Notes under the pieces: generated by a model
Databases searched by the model: none
The model's input: only the letters and a program-made list of their open reading frames with translations
Told to the model about the DNA's origin: nothing
From: Acorus gramineus
Lineage: Eukaryota > Streptophyta > Magnoliopsida > Acorales > Acoraceae
Assembly: GCA_030737835.1 (NCBI GenBank)
Contig: CM060847.1
Location: 2,336,977-2,400,976, forward strand
DNA: 64,000 bases
Direction of reading: 5' to 3'
Program-made: the position numbers and the translations under genes
Shown here: piece after piece, positions 1 through 10,904 of the stretch
Position numbering within the stretch: the stretch's first letter is position 1
Layout: every line of letters starts with the position of its first letter

Positions 1-535
1 GCTTTTAATCTGGGTAGTCCAAATTTTAGGTAAATCTAGTTAATCTTACATGTTGGGTCAGGTTGATTTATTTAATTTGCACATCATGTTAGAAATTCGG
101 GTTGGGTCAGGTTGGTCCAATTCGGGTTGAAAATCGGATTGAGTTGGATTAGGGTTAAGTAGTTTGGAATTCGGGTTGGGTTTGGGTTGGGATCAATCCG
201 AACCCAACTCGCCTGAGTTGCAACCCTATCACCAGTTACCACCACCCCGTCAAGCCCTAGCCCTCCCTCCTCTCCTCCCTCCCATGGACCCTCTCCAGCC
301 CACTTTGAAAACGGCTTTCTTCACTCATCTCCGCCCCATCTCCGATGGTCTTCGAGATGGGGATGGTAAGGTTGACCAGGCGAGGATTCGGATGTCGGTT
401 GGTGGGGAGGCGGTGGAATCGGTGAGCCTAGTCAGAGGAGGATGAGTTCGGATCTTCAGAGAGGGGACTTTCGTCATTGATGGTAGTGGTGAGCTCGTGA
501 AGAGAGGGTCGCGGATCGTGATTGGCAAAACTAAA
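1..535. other. Low-complexity GGGTTGGG-rich DNA with a GC-rich coding-like scrap
   Basis: Positions 1-190 are made of variants of TCGGGTTGGGTCAGGTTGG. Positions 230-530 become GC-rich and look like decayed coding sequence: a frame from the ATG at 283 reads MDPLQPTLKTAFFTHLRPIS, then stops near 443. I do not recognise the protein. Similar GC-rich scraps in this window lie inside transposons, so a captured gene fragment is the likeliest reading, but no clear terminal repeats were found. Confidence 0.3.
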
Positions 536-699
536 AAAAATTAGGGGTGGGATCAGTTAAGAGTGGGGTGGGTTGGGGTAGGTTAAGGTGGATTGTATCA
601 TATATGTATTGAGGGGTTAAAAAAGAATGGGGTGGATGAGATAATGGGGTGACTTTTTCATTGCATGGTATGGATGTAACCATCCCTTTTTTTATAGTT

Positions 700-1575
700 A
701 TTATCACAAAATCAAACAAAATACTAATAAAATAAATAAAATATAAAAAAATAGTACACAATGTAATAAGATTTTATTCTTTTTGTGGGAGGTGGAATTG
801 GATCTTCTTCTGTTGGGCTGGATTTGGAGACGATCCATACTTTCGATGCTGATCCAAGAAGAAGCGTTTAGGAGAACCTCCATGTTGGTTGTCAATTCCT
901 ATTCGTCTGATCTCCCTCTTTGACCTTCCGCTCTGATCACCTGTAATTCACACCGGTATGTTCAAGTCAGATCTCCATTAAAGTGAGAATTCAAATTTGA
1001 TTATAGGGTTTTGAGAAAGAAGAGGTGTGTACCTTATGTTGAAGGGGATACCCTTCTATTTATAGGCGCAGGTGACGTGCCTGTTTATGGTATAGAGGTG
1101 TGAGCATATCATGAAATAAAATCTTTCACGTGGCTATTGGATTGGTCGACACATTTGATCATGGGATCAATTCATCATAACATCATAACTGTTTTATGAT
1201 AGTTCGTCATACTCATTGTGTCATATAATATTCCGTGGATCTTTCTGTAATTTCACTAGTGTTCATACTATACACATGAGATGCCTTTGTATCAGGTCGG
1301 GCCTCATGGTCTGACTAATTCAGGTAAGAGCATATCGGGATTTCATCTTCGGACACTCAGGTCTGATCGGTAATCTGACCTGGATGTTCCTCCACTGGAC
1401 CTGGAATGAAGGCTTACTTCTGAAATGGTGTATTGGGGCGAGGTGATCTTGTCTTCGACATGGGCCCTTGTGTCAAGCTGGTCCTTTAGCTCAGATGGGC
1501 CTTGACACTGGTGAGCCTGTCTCCTTAATTTCTGTATCTTTATTCCTTATTCAGGTGAGACGAGTTTTCTCCCCT
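700..1575 (-). mobile_element. Decayed LTR-retrotransposon remnant, Gypsy-like (minus strand)
   Basis: Read on the minus strand this stretch has a TATA-like CTATAAATAGAAGGG (about 1054-1068). It is followed by leader-like sequence with GACTTGAACATACCGGTG, then ACAGGTGATCAGAGC and a short frame containing MEVLLNASSW. That order resembles the U3-R-U5 end and leader of plant Gypsy LTR elements. No second LTR, primer-binding site or polymerase was found, so this is a fragment and the class is an inference. Confidence 0.35.
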
Positions 1576-1846
1576 GCACTTTTAAATAAAAAAAATAAAT
1601 AACATCAAATTCAAATAAAATAGGAACACACAAAATTAAAAGATAAAAAATAATTAAATGAATATGTTAAAATAAAATAATTAAATTAAAAATTAAAAAA
1701 AAATCCCAACAAAATAAGAATGAAATTTTTAAATTTTGTGGCTCTTCCTATCTTGGAGTCCCAATGTTACTACTGTTTTTCCAACAGAGCCAACTTAAAA
1801 ACAAACAGATACCAAGAAAATCTAAAGACACAAGGCAACACAAACA

Positions 1847-1922
1847 CACACCTTGCATGCATTCCAACTAATAGTTTTAATTACCACACCTTGCATGCAT
1901 TCCAACTAATAGTTTTAATTAC
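1847..1922 (+). repeat. Perfect 38-bp tandem duplication carrying two RY (TGCATGCA) motifs upstream of KCS
   Basis: Two identical 38-bp units (1847-1884 and 1885-1922) end 61 bp before the KCS start codon. Each has the palindrome TGCATGCA, the RY element bound by B3 factors of the ABI3/FUS3/LEC2 type. The identity of the copies shows a recent duplication. A seed or embryo regulatory role is inferred from the motif only. Confidence 0.8.
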
Positions 1923-1983
1923 CCCCCTAAACAAGGCTCTCAATTCCTTCACTTGAACACATATCAACACAAAACACACACAG

Positions 1984-4571
1984 ATGGACAACAATCCACT
2001 GCACCTTCTCATCCTCGCCCTCACTCTAACCCTCCTCCTCACCCTCCTCCTCCGCCTCCTCCGCACCCCAAAACACATCTACCTCTTAGACTTCGCCTGC
2101 CACAAGCCCTCAGACTCCGACCGCGCCCCGACCGCAACATGCCTCGAACACTACGCCCTCTATGACGGCTTGGCGCCCGCGAGCGTCACCTTCCTAACCA
2201 AGATCCTCGAACGCTCGGGCATCGGCCCCGAGTCCTGCGTCCCGGACGCGACGCACGTGCTCCCCCCCGACGAGTCCCTCCGGGCCGCGCGCGCGGAGAT
2301 GGAGTCCGTGCTATTCGATGCCGTCGCGGACCTCTTCGAGAGGACCCGATCCGTGGCGGACCCGCGTGATGTTGCGGTGATCGTCTCGAACTGCAGCCTC
2401 ACGTGCCCGACGCCGTCGATCGCAGCGATGGTGGCGAATAGGTTCTGTTGGAAATTTTTTCAGATTTTATGAAAAATATTGCTATCTCAATAAATAATAA
2501 TTTGAAGGAATCAATATATTAAAAAATCAATAATATAAAAACCATAAAATAAAGAGATAAAAGAGAAATGAATATGTTATTCATATGTACGGAGTATTAT
2601 TGACATTATTTGTTCCTAAGATGCAATCCGACCTGTGAGATTTCACGGTTTTCCATAGATGCAATCAAGTAGAATTTTTTAATCGAATCCTTGTATTGTC
2701 GATGATGGCTGTAATAGATGGATAATAGTTGGATCCATATCTTTTATGAACACAACAAGATTTTTTTATGAAAGAAATCTGCATAAAGACTTTGATTAAT
2801 TTTCTTGTCTATTAATTTCTTATCTTTTTTTTTTTTTTTTGGTCACTAAACATTATCTATGGAAATCATAGGCCAAATGGAAAACAATGTAACGGCTAAA
2901 AAAGATAGAATAATTCCTTGTATAATAGTCAAAATTGAGAAAACGATAAAATATTCTAAAATTTGGATCATAATTAAAATATATTTAATAGGTTCAAGAT
3001 GGGGAGTGACGTGAGATGCTATAGCTTGGCCGGGATGGGGTGCGGTGCGGGACTGCTTGCGGTGGACCTCGCGCGGGAGGTTTTGGGGGGGATGAAAGGG
3101 GAGGGGCTTGCGCTTGTGTTGAGCATGGAAGGGATTGCAGGGAATGGGTACACTGGGGGGACTAAGTCCATGTTGCTTACTAATTGCCTCTTCAGGATGG
3201 GTGGTGCGGCTGTGCTATTGTCCAACAGGGAGAGGGACCGAAGTGTGTCGAAATACATGTTACGGCGGCTTGTGCGGACCCACCTCGGGTCCCAAAACAG
3301 GGCCTACAGGTATGGTCACAAAGTACTATGAACTTTTTCAAATGTTCGAAGAGGTGTTCTGATATCTAAAGAACTATGTTCGCAACATTCAGATTCTTGG
3401 TGATAATTTATCACATTTTTCATTGTTAAACCGCCTTTACACCTAACAGAGAATTTTGTGCATGTGTTTCTCGTACTATTGAAAGCATACCTCTAGAAAA
3501 TAGTTTAATTGACTTTCAACTTATCTTATATGATTTACAAAAGTAAATGTTACTGGTTAAATGTGAATGGTACATGAAATTGTAACCATGACCACGGCCA
3601 CTAATACACCCAACCGGCATTTAGCTGATTTTCTTGACTTGAATGTATATGTATTCTAAATAATGGTATATGAATATCATATACCTTAATCTATAAGGTA
3701 CATGATGAAAAAATGAGCTAAAAATTGAGACTAGATGTAACATTATTTATGTGCAATGCATGAGTACGACATTTGTGTGGGCTGTCGGTAATGGGCGACG
3801 GTAAAAGTTAATTTTCTTCTGGTGACATTGAGCACTTGATATTCTTAACCCCCGTACTTTTCGCTTCGTGAGCAGTTGTGTTTTCCACGAACCCGACAAG
3901 GAAGGCTTCGTCGGCGTCTCGTTGTCAAGGGACATACTATCCGTGGCCGGAGACGCATTAAGAGCAAATATCGCCACACTCGGCCCATTGATCCTACCGT
4001 ACTCAGAACAATTCAAATACGCGTGGTCAATAATCCGTCGCAAAATCCTCCAATCCCCCACCACCGCATACGTACCAGACTTCAAAAAGGCGGTCGAGCA
4101 CTTCTGCATACACGCGGGAGGGCGGGCGGTGATCGACGCGATCGAGGAGCGCCTCGGCCTAAGCGAGGCGGACGTGGAGGCGTCGAAGATGACGTTGTAC
4201 AGGTTTTTTTCTTCTTTTTCTCAGGGTAAATTTAAATTTTGTATTGCTATATGAAACTATGTCTGTACGAAGAGGAATTTACAAAAACTAGGATTTGTTG
4301 TGTTCAGATTCTGGATATTCATTAAGTTTGGACGTTGTACAGGTTCGGGAACACGTCGTCGTCATCGGTGTGGTACGAGCTGTGCTACCTGGAGGCGAAG
4401 GGGAGGGTGCGGAGGGGGGACCGGGTGTGGCAGATCGGGTTCGGGTCCGGGTTCAAGTGCAACAGCGCGGTCTGGGAGTGCATGTCAGACCTGGAGCCCA
4501 GGCCGAGGAACGCCTGGTCCGATCGGATACATTTGTACCCGGTCCAGGTGCCTCATGTGCTCTATCATTAG
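1984..4571 (+). CDS. KCS: 3-ketoacyl-CoA synthase (KCS), four exons, 443 aa
   Basis: Membrane-bound condensing enzyme of the ER fatty acid elongase: it joins malonyl-CoA to a long-chain acyl-CoA, the first step of very-long-chain fatty acid (wax, cutin, seed lipid) synthesis. Exons: 1984-2441, 2992-3309, 3876-4202, 4343-4571. All junctions are GT-AG, all are phase 2 after AG, and they give an unbroken 443-residue frame. Residues 5-26 form one hydrophobic helix. The FAE1/CUT1 condensing domain follows, with catalytic Cys170 (GMGCGAG), His338 (FCIHAGGRA) and Asn371 ([10 protein letters not shown]), and the usual [17 protein letters not shown] near the C terminus. The protein aligns almost without gaps to the intronless KCS at 6393-7763. 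Introns 1 and 3 lie between exact direct repeats (see findings). Exon 1 is very GC-rich. If intron 1 or 3 is not spliced the frame stops at once, so without transcripts a disrupted pseudogene cannot be excluded. Confidence 0.85.
2437..2995. mobile_element. 541-bp insertion with 9-bp target-site duplication forming KCS intron 1
   Basis: AATAGGTTC occurs at 2437-2445 and again at 2987-2995, flanking 541 bp of AT-rich DNA (2446-2986) in GC-rich coding sequence. Removing the insert and one repeat restores the frame at the length of the neighbouring paralogue. The repeat contains AGGT, so it supplies donor (AG|GTTCTG) and acceptor (TTTAATAG|G) of a 550-bp intron (2442-2991). The insert starts TGTTGGAAA and holds a T-tract near 2830, but has no evident terminal inverted repeat or ORF. 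A 9-bp duplication suits Mutator-like elements; the class is not settled. Confidence 0.7.
4191..4345. repeat. 15-bp direct repeat flanking the 140-bp KCS intron 3
   Basis: GACGTTGTACAGGTT is present at 4191-4205 (end of exon 3) and 4331-4345 (start of exon 4). Both copies contain CAG|GT, so the intron 4203-4342 takes its donor from the left copy and its acceptor from the right copy. Splicing reads TLYRFGNT in frame. The neighbouring intronless paralogue has uninterrupted sequence at this place. Confidence 0.8.
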
Positions 4572-6392
4572 ATGCATTATATTTTGTGTATGCATTAATT
4601 GGGTGTGAATCATTAGAAGATGATGTTATAGCAAAGTAAGATTGATTTGATGAACAAAATGCATTGAGAGGTTTGAAAAACTTGAAGAGTTCATGGTATT
4701 TGAACAACTAGGAAAACCTTGCAGACTGTATGTATGACAATCACCAGGACTGTGAAGTAACAAACATGCAGGATTGTGACCATCTCATAGTTGAGAAAAC
4801 CTAGGATGCACATAAGCACTTGCAAACCTGCATCAGATATTTTTGGCCCAGTAGCTAAAGAGGAATTGTTTTTCTGTTTGGTCCTCTCTCCATATTTTGG
4901 TTTACTTCGGAGATTTGAAGATAAAAATGGATAAAAATGAATAATGATTTATAACTTTTTAAATAACAAATCTATCCTTATATAATTTGTTCATGTTTGA
5001 TACTTTTATTAAAATCATCCATCTTTTAATCGTGACAAACTATCACACATATTTTAACATGGTTCTTTTTGTATTTATTGCTCATCTCCATTTTTAAAAT
5101 TTTCCTATTAATAATGTCAACATAGGTTAAAATATTTCGTGTTATAAAGTTTAATTTTTAACAGAAGTAAAAAAATTAAATTATAATACAAAATTGTATT
5201 ATGGAAGTTTGCATTATAAAATTAAAATATTATGAGATGTGAGGATTTTTTTTAAAACAAATTATAGTATAAAAGATTGTATTATAAACTTAAACAATCT
5301 GAGAAATATTTTTTAGAATAACAGGAAATGATACTACAAGTATAGATAAAGAAAAACGTTCTGATCAATTATATTCTTGACCCTATTTGATACCACAGAT
5401 AATGTATAACTTTCACAAAGAAACTACATACTAAAATATAAGTATCCAAATCCAAATAATTTTAAATGAAAATATATACCAACTGTGGTGATAAATAAGA
5501 CTACATAAAGGTGGTTATATTAGCACTCTATAGATAATAATGAATGAGCAATTCTCTTCCGCTCTTTCGTGTCAAGCCCAAGAGGTACTGATATAAATCT
5601 ATGAAAAAATGATATATATTCAGACCCTTTCAGCCCCAACCACTTTATTTTTCTAAATTACACTCACCTAATAAAATAAATATTTTTTTCTTCTAAAAAA
5701 GATAGATCTTACTGGGGATGAAATAAATATTATTATAAAAAGATAAAGTATCCATATACATATTTTTATTTTCTGAAAAATAAAAAATTTAATTGAGATA
5801 TTAGTAGAGTATATGTTGAATTTGGATAATATATAATCCATTAGTAAAATGTATAGTTGACCGGGAACAACCTCCGAACCACAGACTTGGCTGCAAACAA
5901 AATTGAGTGTACATGCACACTCTAATTCTACTCATGAAAAACCTAAAAATTTTCCAACATTAGTGAAGTGAAGGAACCCTACTTGAGCCTGTTGATACAT
6001 GAGACATACATACATAATGTATGTCCGGGCTGCAAGAATTACAACATGCATCCCTTCTACTGATAACTCCTAAATTATGTAAAAATAAGTTCCTCCCTCA
6101 CAAGACTTAGCTTCTAGGTGAAAATAATCCACAACCATGTTATCATGCAAGTTGCCTGAAAAAAACCTTCTCCAGAAGAAGCAACCTCCTTCACATGACT
6201 CTATATTCACTTCTTTCACTCCATAGTCATGCACAAGTGATGTTTAACAACCCATGCAACAAATCCAAGTCCACATGCAAATCCCCCCGCCAAATTTTCT
6301 GCAACGCAAGGTTACTTCAAAACTGCATCTTGGTATTACTAGCCTGAAATGATCCACAAATTGAAGCACATTTCAGTCACCAAGCACCAACA
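4572..6392. other. AT-rich spacer between the two KCS genes
   Basis: About 1.8 kb of AT-rich sequence without a supportable gene. It must hold the 3' end of the first KCS and the promoter of the second, but no convincing TATA box or known motif could be assigned. Confidence 0.6.
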
Positions 6393-7763
6393 ATGGCAAT
6401 GGTGAGCCCCTCTATCAATCCAAACAATATCATCCATAACTTACTCTCATTGGACCATCTACCTCATATAGCAGCAATCATCATAACCCTAACAGCCATG
6501 TATTGTTCCTACAGATCCAAGAAGCTCTATATCCTCGATTTCTCATGTTATCAAGGCCCAGACTTCTGTAGGGCGCCGGTCTCCACCTACCTGGAACACT
6601 ATGAAATCTCTGGGCAATTCGACCAGGACAACATCAAATTCCAAGCCAAAATCCTCGAGCGCTCCGGCCTCGGAAACGAACCTTGTGTCCCGCCCGGGAT
6701 CAAGGTCCTTCCGCCTGACCTCTCCTTTAACGCTTCCCTAAAAGAAGTTGAGGATGTCCTCTTCACAGCCACAGAGGATGTCCTCACCAAGAACAAAGTG
6801 AACCCGAAGACCATTGACATTCTCATCACGAATTGCAGCCTTTTTTGCCCAACGCCTTCTATGTCATCGATGGTCATCAACCGTTTCGGTTTCAGGAGCA
6901 ATGTCATGAGTTTCAGCCTCTCCGGCATGGGATGCAGCGCGGGCATCCTTTCGGTGAGCATGGCAAGAGACCTCCTCAAGGTTCACAAGAATTCGGTCGC
7001 GCTTGTCCTGAGCATGGAAGCTGTGACTGTTGGTGGGTATGAGGGGAAGGTCAAATCCATGCTTCTGGCGAACTGCCTCTTCCGCATGGGTGGGGCTGCA
7101 ATTCTACTATCCAATCGGAAGAAAGACAAGAAGACAGCGAAATACGTATTAAAGGAGTTAGTGCATACGAACCTCGCGTCTGACAACAAGTCGTATGAGT
7201 GCATCTTCCAACAACCGGATGAGGAGGGGATTGTTGGAGTGTCCCTCTCCAGAGATATATTACAAGTGGCTGGAAATGCGTTGATGATAAACCTCAGTTC
7301 ATTAGCTCCAAAAGTCCTTCCCTACAAGGAAAAGTTCAAATATGGGTGGTTTGTTATAAAAAGGAAGTACTGGGAAATGTTAGGGAAGAAAAAGCTTCCC
7401 ATACCAATTCCAGATTTTAGGACTTGTTTTGGACATTTTTGTATCCATGCAGGAGGGAGGGCCATGATTGAGGCGATTGAAGAGAATCTAGGGCTGCGAG
7501 AGGAGGTGGAGGCCTCAAAAATGGCGCTCTACAGGTTTGGGAACACGTCGTCATCATCCATTTGGTATGCTCTCTGCTACCTGGAAGCAAAGGGAAGGGT
7601 AAAGAAGGGAGATAAGGTGTGGCAGGTCGCATTTGGAAGTGGCTTCATGTGCAACAGTGCTGTATGGGAGTGTGTTTCAGATATCGATTCTACGGTTAAA
7701 AATGCATGGTCAGACAGGATACATTTGTACCCAGTGAAGGTTCCAGATGTGCTGGACCATTGA
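6393..7763 (+). CDS. KCS: 3-ketoacyl-CoA synthase (KCS), intronless, 456 aa
   Basis: Second condensing enzyme of the ER fatty acid elongase, a tandem paralogue of the gene at 1984-4571 in the same orientation. A single uninterrupted ORF starts at ATG 6393. Residues 24-40 form a hydrophobic segment, then comes the FAE1/CUT1 condensing domain with Cys181 (SGMGCSAG), His352 (FCIHAGGRA) and Asn384 ([10 protein letters not shown]), and the C-terminal VWQVAFGSGFMCNSAVWE block. The length is a little short for the family (about 450-530), because only one clear N-terminal membrane segment is seen; that resembles the short-N-terminus KCS group. Base composition is much less GC-rich than in its neighbour despite clear protein similarity. 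All catalytic residues are present, so it should be functional. Confidence 0.96.
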   Translation: MAMVSPSINPNNIIHNLLSLDHLPHIAAIIITLTAMYCSYRSKKLYILDFSCYQGPDFCRAPVSTYLEHYEISGQFDQDNIKFQAKILERSGLGNEPCVPPGIKVLPPDLSFNASLKEVEDVLFTATEDVLTKNKVNPKTIDILITNCSLFCPTPSMSSMVINRFGFRSNVMSFSLSGMGCSAGILSVSMARDLLKVHKNSVALVLSMEAVTVGGYEGKVKSMLLANCLFRMGGAAILLSNRKKDKKTAKYVLKELVHTNLASDNKSYECIFQQPDEEGIVGVSLSRDILQVAGNALMINLSSLAPKVLPYKEKFKYGWFVIKRKYWEMLGKKKLPIPIPDFRTCFGHFCIHAGGRAMIEAIEENLGLREEVEASKMALYRFGNTSSSSIWYALCYLEAKGRVKKGDKVWQVAFGSGFMCNSAVWECVSDIDSTVKNAWSDRIHLYPVKVPDVLDH

Positions 7764-8386
7764 TGTTATTTTTTTTCATGTATTTTTACCATGAATAAAA
7801 ACAAAGAAAAAATAGAGTAATTTATACTTAAACCTGTTTCCAGCAAAGGATTAAGGATAGCTTCCTCACAACAAAACTCACCTGAAAATTTCCAAATAAG
7901 AATATATTGATATAATTACCAATGTGTTTCTGGAATTTATGAAAATAAATATGGTGGGGCTTCATACTGGTTTGACCAGAAGCCAAAATGGATGACCAGG
8001 AATATCCTACAATTTAACCAATTCCTCCAACAATTGCTTTTACCTGTTGTGGAAAAGATAATTACCAGACTCGTGCAATTTCTTTGATTAATTTTCTGTA
8101 TTCCTTCTTTGGATGTTTTTTTTTTTTTCTGTTGTGGCAAATGCATGTATTACTTCTTTACCATAATTCACCTCTGCTCATTTGAATTCCCGGTTTATAG
8201 CCTGTTCTTTGGCAGCTTCTAGATCCATGATTTCCTTTGATGCTGCTTTTAGTCTTTCTTTCTTGAAAAATTTGATGATATGCCTTTAATTTGATCTTAT
8301 TGACATGCTTCGACTTCATCTCATGGTGGAAGAGAAGGTTCTCATCTTAGCAAGTCGATGTTACCGTTATTTCACTTCCTCAACAG
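7764..8386. other. Spacer without a recognised gene
   Basis: AT-rich sequence between the KCS stop codon and a LINE fragment. Nothing beyond short homopolymer runs is seen. Confidence 0.5.
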
Positions 8387-8990
8387 ATATATGATAGGCT
8401 GCTGACCAAGGATTACCGCGCCAAGTGGAGACCCGAGGCATCGAAGTCCTGCGTGCTTTGCCCAGGGGAGGTTGAAACAGTTGAACACCTATTCATCACA
8501 TGTCCAATTGCATCCCAGGTGTGGTCTGATCTAAGCTCGACGTCGGGCCTTCATCTCTGCTTCCATAATATGATCAAACTATGGGAGGTGATGACATCGT
8601 TCTACAGAAAGGGTGACAAGAGCAAACTCTCTCGTATTAAACAGTTGTTGATTCCGCCGGGGCTGTGGATGCTATGGACATTCAGAAATAAAGTGATCTT
8701 TAGGGGCCAAAGGTTCTATATGGAGAATCTCCAGCAGTCACTTAACCAGTTGATCCAGGACTGGGGACGTCACTTGGTCGGGGTGGAGAGCATCTCATTT
8801 AGAAATGGCGACCTTTGTATTCTCGACTGATGCAGACTAGTGAGTGGTGGTTTCCACTCAAACGGGGGAGGGGAATGCTTTGGAGTTCCGATTCCTGTGA
8901 AACCACTCGTGTCCCGATCTGACTTCTCGCACACCCCTCCTTTCCATTAGGGGGATCCTCTCAGCTCTCTTGGCTGTTTTTTTTTATATA
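8387..8990 (+). mobile_element. 5'-truncated LINE: zinc-binding end of reverse transcriptase ORF plus 3' UTR
   Basis: An open frame to the stop at 8830 reads DRLLTKDYRAKW, then CVLCPGEVETVEHLFITCP and LWMLWTFRNKVIFRGQRFY. This is the zf-RVT (C-x2-C, HLF-x2-C) C-terminal region of plant non-LTR retrotransposon polyproteins. About 160 bp of 3' UTR ends in a T-run and ATATATAAATTTTCATCAG, which resembles plant LINE tails. The reverse transcriptase itself is missing, as expected after 5' truncation. Confidence 0.75.
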
Positions 8991-9107
8991 TAAATTTTCA
9001 TCAGCATATTATTCACATAATTTATAATTACTAAAAATCATTTATTTGTCCAAGTTTCTAATAAACCAAGATCAACTGGTTTGTATATAGAAGAAAAAAA
9101 TACTGAA

Positions 9108-9400
9108 TAATCAAAGGGGCAGATACACCCACCACCCTTATTATCCCCCCACATCCTTTCTGCACCCACCACCTTAGAAATTGTTTTTGCCCAAACCCAC
9201 CACCTAATAAAACATATGCATTGAAACACCATACCCACCACCCCCACGTCTTTTACAAATCTCTCTCTCCCTTCTCCCCTCCCTCTTTCACTGCCCTCTC
9301 TCCCTCGCACGATCTCCACCTCGCCGATGCTTCCTGCCGCACGATCTCCACCGCGTCAACACTCCTTGTCGCACGATCTCAAGTTAGGGTTTTTGAGATA
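9108..9400. other. CACCCACC-rich scrap, probable non-autonomous transposon remnant
   Basis: It starts GGGGCAGATACACCCACC and has repeated CCCACCAC motifs. A GC-richer centre follows, in which GCACGATCT(C) recurs three times (about 9307, 9340, 9371). Composition resembles the Pack-MULE-like element at 11231, but no matching right end was found. Confidence 0.3.
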
Positions 9401-9803
9401 AATGTAGGGTTTTTGATAAAAATATGTGATTTTTGGGATAAATGTAGGGTTATGACTTATGAGTTGTTTTAGGTTAGTGATTGGGTAACAATGGTATAAA
9501 GTCTACCAATGCTTAAAAGGAAAGATCATTTATTTGCATGTTTTTGGGTTGCTTTAGGTGACTCATTGTGTATTAATGGTAAAAAAATATGCTTCGTCAG
9601 ACAATCTCAATATGAAAAAAAATCAGTCTTGTGTACCATTGCTAGGGTTCATTGATTAGGGTGCATGTTTGTGTACCACTGTAATGTCAATTCGGGCAAA
9701 AAAACCCTCACAGACCTAGGTTGACAGGAAGAGTGTCGAATATGCCGTCATCAGTTCAACACAGAGAGGGTCGAACACACTAAAACAGTCGACCACAGCT
9801 GGG

Positions 9804-9905
9804 TTGAATCAGAAATTTTTAGTTGCATGGGAAATCAGATTTTTTTTTTTTTTTTGGGTCAGTAAATCAGAAATTTTTTAGTTGCATGGGAAATCAAATT
9901 GAGAT
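9804..9905. repeat. Short tandem duplication, period about 60 bp
   Basis: The stretch AATCAGAAATTTTTAGTTGC with following ATGGGAAATCA occurs at about 9806 and again, with small changes, at about 9865. The copies are separated by a 16-T run and GGGTCAGT. Confidence 0.7.
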
Positions 9906-10904
9906 TTTGGTTGATGATGCTTGTCAGCTTATGGAACTCATTTATAACCAACATTAGGGGATTGTCCACTGTTGAGATGGATGGGAGAGATTTCTTAGGG
10001 AAACTCAAAATCAACTGTCTTAGAAAAATAAAATAATAATGGGGTGAAGCATTTAATTTTATCATTTCACATATAAAAAAAACACTTTCTCAAACATTTT
10101 TGTGTAATGTTTTCGTATTTGAAATGTTTAGGTTGATATGTGTATATGAACAACTGACACATGAATGCTTCAAGATTGCGGGATATATGAATTGCGTACA
10201 GATTAGATATGATGTACCTATGGAATGTCATCACTACTTGGAAAAAAAGTAGACACACCCAGTTCGACAAAGGCAGTGTTGAAAAGAATAACCCAATTCG
10301 ACAGGATCGGAGTCAAACAACTAAGCATCTAGCCGACTATAGGTGGGTCGACTTCAACATAACGTGACTAGGGGAAGTTTGGGGTTAGATCGACAGGGTT
10401 GTAGTCAAACATACACACCCAGTTCGCTGTTGAACACGAAGTGGACACAATCCTTTGTATATAAGACCTGAGTTTTTTATGTTCATTTGAAAATAGATTT
10501 ATTTTGCTTACATTATTTTGAATGTTTTGGATTGAAATCACAAAGGTTTGCTATTAGCATTTTTTGTCCTTCCATTTTTAAAAAATTTTACTAACCTGAA
10601 CCAACTTAAGAAGGATGCAAATTTTGAAAAGCATAGATTAGTGATAATATTTTTCAGTCTCTCTTTTGAATGCACCAAATTTCATTAGATAGAACTTATG
10701 ATACAATACCATTCATAACCACTAAATTTTATACATTTACGGCCTTATGAGTAATCATTTATTCTTTTATACTCATGAAAGAATACCTTCATTACTGATA
10801 TTGTTATTTAAGGAATGCTTTGTCGTTGTTTGTCAACAAGATAAAGATTTCTTGATCTCTTGAAGGTCAATATTTACGTGACGAGTTGAGGCCCAACATG
10901 AGCT

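Noticed and set aside
2446..2986. KCS intron 1 insert as a solo LTR (starts TGTTGG)
   Set aside because: It does not end in CA, and a 9-bp duplication does not fit LTR integrases (4-6 bp).
8387..8830. Cysteine-rich frame as a host zinc-finger gene
   Set aside because: Spacing and neighbours match the LINE zf-RVT region, followed by a LINE-type 3' tail.
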